Below, piece by piece: positions 59,595-64,000 of a stretch of 64,000 nt of DNA; position 1 is the first letter of the stretch, and each line of letters starts with the position of its first letter. Origin of the DNA: Polytrichum commune (Eukaryota; Streptophyta; Polytrichopsida; Polytrichales; Polytrichaceae); NCBI GenBank assembly GCA_950295325.1, contig OX485803.1:54823554-54887553 (forward strand). The letters are read 5' to 3'. A program made the translations under genes and the position numbers. The notes under the pieces are model-generated. The model was not told the DNA's origin, did not search any database, and saw nothing but the letters and a program-made list of their open reading frames with translations.

Positions 59595-59974
59595 AGGTAG
59601 GGGTGGCTATTTCCGTCCAAATTTTAGATGTGCCTAGTTGGGACGTTGAAACTATTTTTTTTTAAATTTTGAGCGCTCCGCAAAGCTGGTGCAAGAGCAA
59701 CTATGAAAAATTCAAAAATTTCCAGCATGTTTATGATTTCCTACAAATTTTTAAAGGAAATCTTGTAGAATGACCAACACTCGCACATAGGGTACGTGGT
59801 ATATCCACAGGGTGGATTTCTAAAACCGACCGCTGGCAGCCAATGAAATGTTGGCAGCGTTGTGAACGGTAAAAGCACCTTGATAGGTGCTTTTGTAAAC
59901 CCAGGTAAAAGCACCTAGATAGGTGCTTCCAACATAGGGGTCGACTTTAGGCACGGAAATTGCCACCCCTACCT
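59595..59974. mobile_element. 380-bp MITE with AGGTAGGGGTGGC ends
   Basis: TIRs AGGTAGGGGTGGC(T/A)ATTTCCG, flanked by TATA on both sides (59591-59594, 59975-59978). Copy 1 has an uninterrupted CATATATATACCGG near 20960. Contains a short local repeat AAAGCACCTWGATAGGTGCTT. Superfamily not assigned. Confidence 0.8.
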
Positions 59975-61304
59975 TATATACCGGCTTTGAGAAAGAGTTT
60001 AATTTCTATTAGTAAAGTTACGGGTGCGGACTACCGAGTAGCGTCCACAATGGACTCGTGCCTTATAAAGGACCAAGAGGGTAAAACATTAATTACCTCG
60101 GGAAGAAGGGTAGGTAACGTATATGAACTAGGGACCTCCCATACCCACAATCATAGCTTGTCTCATGTCGTAAGCAACTTAGATTCTACCAATGTAAAGT
60201 TATGTCATTGAAGGATGGGTCATCCTAGTTTACACAAGCTAAAAAGAATGTACAAAGACGGATTAGTACACATGCTTCAAACAAGATCCCCAATTTTTAA
60301 AATTCCTTTATGTACTAGTTGTTTAGAGGGAAAACAAAGTCGTAAGAAATTTCCTAAGTAGAGGGGGGGGGGGGGGGGGGGGGAGGGGGGGCGGCGAGCT
60401 ACAAAACTATTAGAAACAGTTCATTCCGACATATGGGAGTGAAAAATATTTTATCACATTTAGAGACGATTTCTCCCAAAAATGTGACGTCACATTTTTA
60501 AAGACTAAAGAAGACGTTTAAGAGGCTTTTAAGTCTTACAAAACAATGGTGGAATTAAAAATGGGATTTTTCAAAAAAATAAAATTAATAAGGACTGACA
60601 ACGGTGGGGGTACATGTTTGGAGCATTTAAATTTCTTTGTTTAGACAATGACATAGTTCATCAAACAATTGTTCCTTATACCCCTAAACAAAATGGTGTA
60701 GCAGAGCGTAAAAATCGCACCATAATGGAATGTGTGTGTAGTATGTTAACAAGTGCTAAATAACCCAATATATTTCAGGCCGAAGCCGTGTCCACTACCA
60801 TATACCTACAAATATATTACTTACTTCCACCCTTAAAAATAAAACCCTTGAAGAAGTATAGTTGGGTAGGAAACCATGTGTAGCCCATCTACGTGTTTTT
60901 GGTTGTAAAGCATATTCTCATATCCCAAAGGAAAAGAGAAAGAAATTAGATTCAAAAACCCTTGAGTGCATCCTTATTGGATATAATGAGAATGTTAAGG
61001 GATGTCATTTGTATATCCTAAACACAAAATCCGTCATCATTAGTTGTAATGTAGCATTTAATGAATACACCCAAAACCAAGAAGGAGCACAACCACTAGG
61101 ACATGATACGTTCATTGATTTACAACCTTTATATATAATTGGATGAAGACCAATCTATAAGGCAAGGTGGCCAAACCCCCCCCCCCCCATGGCTAACTAA
61201 AACACCCATTGTGAATCAAGACTCGGATTCTGATACATCAAAATATTACAATTCCAAAATAGAATTCTCCGGTCCCAAAGAAGTTCCGCCCGATGATACT
61301 CAAC

Positions 61305-61918
61305 CAAGGGTGGAGCCAAGGGGGGCTAGAGGGGGCTCAACCCCCATTGACATCACTATAGTAAACTATGCCAAAACAACTATAGATTTTATTTTTTATT
61401 TTTTGTTTTTTGTTTTACGACTGCATTGTTAAAATTTTGGGGGCGTAATACACTGTTGGAAAGGTATTTTCAAGACCTTACCAACGGTATATTATAACCC
61501 CCCAAATTCCTCAAATGTTAGTTGGTAAAACCCCCAAAAAAAATTTGTAGTTGTTTAGTGACTACAAAGAAGGCTGGTCAAAAGAACCACAATGGGAAAA
61601 CGACTGGGGTTTTTTTCGCAATGTTTTCTATGAGTTCATTAAAGGAAAGTCAAGCATCTGCTTACTATTGGCGATGTCTATTGGCAATGATTGGATGGTC
61701 AATATGATGATCAACTATATGGAAAAGACCATTGCCCAAGCTTTGGATATTAACGACATTATCAAAAAAAAAAATGGGATGTCACCTCGATGAGTCCAAA
61801 TCTCTCAATAAATAATCAAATTTGACCATCTATTGAAATTTGAAAATAAAACATAGATTGGATATTTCCATATTTTGAGGTTAGCCCTCCCTAGGTCAAA
61901 ACCCTGGCTCTGCCCTTG
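61305..61918. mobile_element. hAT-like non-autonomous element in copia, copy 2
   Basis: Counterpart of 22263-22870, with a cleaner right end (GGCTCTGCCCTTG). Same flanks TACTCAAC/TCCTCAAT. Shared by both duplicates, therefore older than the duplication. Confidence 0.7.
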
Positions 61919-62172
61919 TCCTCAATCATCAACCTCATCATTATAACAATTCACAAGAGAATGACGCCCACCTCAAAGATTGATCAACTCTCTGGACTTC
62001 ACCAAAGAATTACATTTCACCCAAGGTACGGAACCCCAAACCGTCAAAGAGGCATTAAGTGGTCCTGATGCCCATGAATGGTAAAAGGCCATGGATGTTG
62101 GATATCAAGCTTTATTCAAAAATAAGACATGGACCCTTACTCAATTACCTCCAAGCCATAACACGGTTGGTT

Positions 62173-62315
62173 GTAAGGGCGAGGTTACATGTACTGGTCC
62201 CGGTTCATTTTTTGAAAATTACATGGGTGGGTGGGTGGGTGGGAAAAGGGTGGTGCCATGTGCCCATTACACTATGGACCACGAAGTCGGACCACGGAAG
62301 ATGGCCTTTGACAAT
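62173..62315. mobile_element. Truncated copy of the 23126-24069 element
   Basis: Keeps the left inverted repeat (GTAAGGGCGAGGTTACATGT) and then jumps at CATGTGCCCAT to the sequence beyond the right end in copy 1. An internal deletion of 861 bp, removing the right end and duplication, explains it. Confidence 0.65.
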
Positions 62316-64000
62316 TGTGAGGCCAAACCCCCCACCCTTAAGCGTCCGTAGTCCGAGTAGTGGGTTTGGGCTCACATTCCTCCGCGGTATTGGATTTGAA
62401 CGTGGATGAGTCCATAGTGCAAGGTTCACCCTTCAAGTGGTCTTGGATTTAACTTTGGTCTTTGCTTCCTTTGTCTTGCCATCGCGAGAGTGCTCCACAT
62501 TCTCCATTAATTTGTGCACGTGGTTTATTTTTAAAGAGAGGATGCAAGTGTTAAAAAGAACACTATTCTCTATAGTCAATCTCAAATACATTTACTTGTG
62601 AAAGCCACCATAACACTAACTAGCATAATGTAACTAACTACTTGTCTATGAGCTAATTAGGTAGGCTATCTACTAAGCTCCTTCATGAACCCATCTCTTT
62701 ACTTTCTAATTACATAAACCTAGCTCCTTCATAAACCCAGCTCCTTCATAAACCCAGCTTCTTAGCTTCTAACTAAACAAACCCAGCTCCTTCATAAACC
62801 CAGCTCTTTACTTTCTAACTAAACAAACCCAGCTCCTTCATAAACCCAGCTCCTTCATAAACCCACAACTTTGTAGTTGTAATCCCCAACTACCTCACTA
62901 ATTATTCAAGCCCTTAACTAATCTTCCTACCTAATTTCCCTAATTCTACTAACAACCCCTTTCTAATCACACAATTCTTCTCTAATCCTAAAATCCTAAA
63001 ATCCTAGAGAGGAGAGGGGGAGAGAGAATTTCCTAACTTCACTAAGACCAACTAATCCACACAAGTATATTTTTGCACTCATCACAACATCAAGTGCTCA
63101 ACTCTTAAACATGGAACTTGCAACCACGTGTATTCAAAACATGAACTTTAAGTACCACAAATTGGAATCATGAATTAACTTTAAAATCCTTCACGTCAAC
63201 ACTAATTCTACCAAGAGGTCAAGCCCTCTTCAAGGCTAACAAGCCTTGGCTCTCAAACTAAAAACTAAGCACACATGTGCTCCAATATGGCTTCCCACAC
63301 CCACACTTATAACTCGTGGGGTGCCTTGGAGCACAAAGGAAAGAGAGGATGAGTGAGGGAAGAATGAGGGATTATATAGTAAGCTTGAGGGGGTGAGCAC
63401 CCTCAAGGCTCACGATAAGCCCTTGAGATTTTCTCCTACTTAGTAGGCGCCAATCCTATCTTCTAAGCCTTCCTCCCTCAAATGATCAACAAGGATCCTA
63501 ATTCGAACATTTAACTAGCCTTGGCTTTCTACCTACCACACTTTACCAAACTTGGGATGCTTCAACCCAAACTTAGCCTCCTTCGCTTTCCGCCGCCATA
63601 ACTTTCTCCCCTTACTTTCCCAAATCGTCGCTCACCACTTAATTCAAACCACGATGCTTAACTCGTGATTTGATTGGTGCTTTGAGAATTTGCTTATCCT
63701 CCACCTTGCATTCTTCCTTGGGCCTTCCCCATTAAGTGGCCATGATGAGGTGGTCCACTTGTGCGCTCCATGTGATCCTCCATTCATCCCAATTCGAATG
63801 CACTTGCCTCTTGAGTCACTTTGGTTGTCTCCATCCATTTGTACTAGCCTACTCACTAACTACTCAATCCAAGTTCTCCTTACCTATCCTCATTCACTCA
63901 AATCCTTCCGAAGGTAAAAACACAATAACAACTCACATCCTAGCCTCTTACAACATGGTACTTCTAAGACTAACATTTCACTCTTTTTATATTTTTGTGA
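62316..64000. other. Repeat-rich non-coding end of window
   Basis: About 62680-62870 is an irregular tandem run of AGCTCCTTCATAAACCC units mixed with TTTACTTTCTAACTAAACAAA. The rest is C/T/A-rich on the plus strand, with no frame or terminal motif I can support; it may be retroelement debris. Confidence 0.4.

Larger units (their letters stand above)
55803..62172 (+). pseudogene. Decayed Ty1/copia internal region, copy 2
   Basis: Gag starts at ATG 55900 (MASSSKDVRHINQFDA) and continues from 56211 as an open 180-codon frame. The protease-like site near 56765 reads WYLDSVATQHM, closer to the active DSGA than copy 1 but still changed. Pre-integrase MGHPSLHKLK is near 60215 and integrase VPYTPKQNGVAERKNRTIME near 60675. 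The RT leader is near 62060-62150, then cut. A poly-G run at 60363-60382 is longer than in copy 1. Inserted elements at 56823, 58334, 59595 and 61305 split it further. Confidence 0.88.
41915..62315 (+). repeat. Segmental duplication, copy 2
   Basis: Collinear with 10645-24124. Carries P450 copy 2 and copia copy 2. Extra DNA relative to copy 1 is almost wholly accounted for by mobile elements described separately, each with an empty site in copy 1. An 861-bp deletion (equivalent to 23217-24077) marks its right part. Confidence 0.9.

Overview
The window looks like nuclear DNA of a land plant. It has split genes with GT-AG introns, a NOP58-type snoRNP gene with a telo-box (AAACCCTAA) upstream, two A-type cytochrome P450 genes, a Ty1/copia element with an initiator-Met tRNA primer site, and many small MITE-like elements. 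The species cannot be fixed from sequence alone. The loose, repeat-rich intergenic DNA and the P450 type would suit a non-seed plant, but that is a guess. No tRNA, rRNA or CRISPR locus was found.

Layout. (1) 1-6.4 kb: NOP58 on the minus strand, ten coding exons, complete, with a short repeat array downstream and ~195-bp repeats plus a telo-box upstream. (2) 6.4-10.6 kb: gene-poor, with a gypsy-type chromodomain relic. (3) 10.645-24.12 kb: copy 1 of a large segmental duplication. It holds a complete four-exon P450 (minus strand) and a decayed, 3'-truncated copia element (plus strand). The copia is itself hit by a tRNA-derived SINE, a Tourist-like MITE and hAT-like elements. (4) 24.1-28.2 kb: two minisatellite arrays built on a GTGAGGCA/TGCCTCAC inverted repeat. 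(5) 28.67-31.51 kb: a foldback element with ~300-bp terminal inverted repeats and an 8-bp target duplication, holding three nested MITEs. (6) 31.5-41.3 kb: low-complexity DNA, then a pogo/Tigger-type (CENP-B HTH plus DDE) transposase pseudogene split by a 2.5-kb solo LTR. (7) 41.915-62.315 kb: copy 2 of the duplication. It has the second P450 and the second copia, and carries insertions absent from copy 1. These include a 3.76-kb element with inverted-repeat ends that encodes an unfamiliar coiled-coil/CxxC protein, a PIF/Harbinger relic, a 1.43-kb element encoding an AT-hook protein, a pogo-type MITE and two further MITEs. (8) 62.3-64 kb: repeat-rich, no gene seen.

The two copies of the duplication act as an occupied/empty-site experiment. 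Most insertions in one copy can be read precisely against the other, which gives exact ends and target-site duplications. The best candidates for something undescribed are the 42.6-46.4 kb element and its split protein, the 56.8-58.25 kb element, and the foldback nest. Among cellular genes, the P450 pair is the most interesting. Exon 3 differs at 14 bases between copies and all are amino-acid changing, while the neighbouring intron is almost identical, and the substrate-recognition segment after the K-helix has been rewritten.
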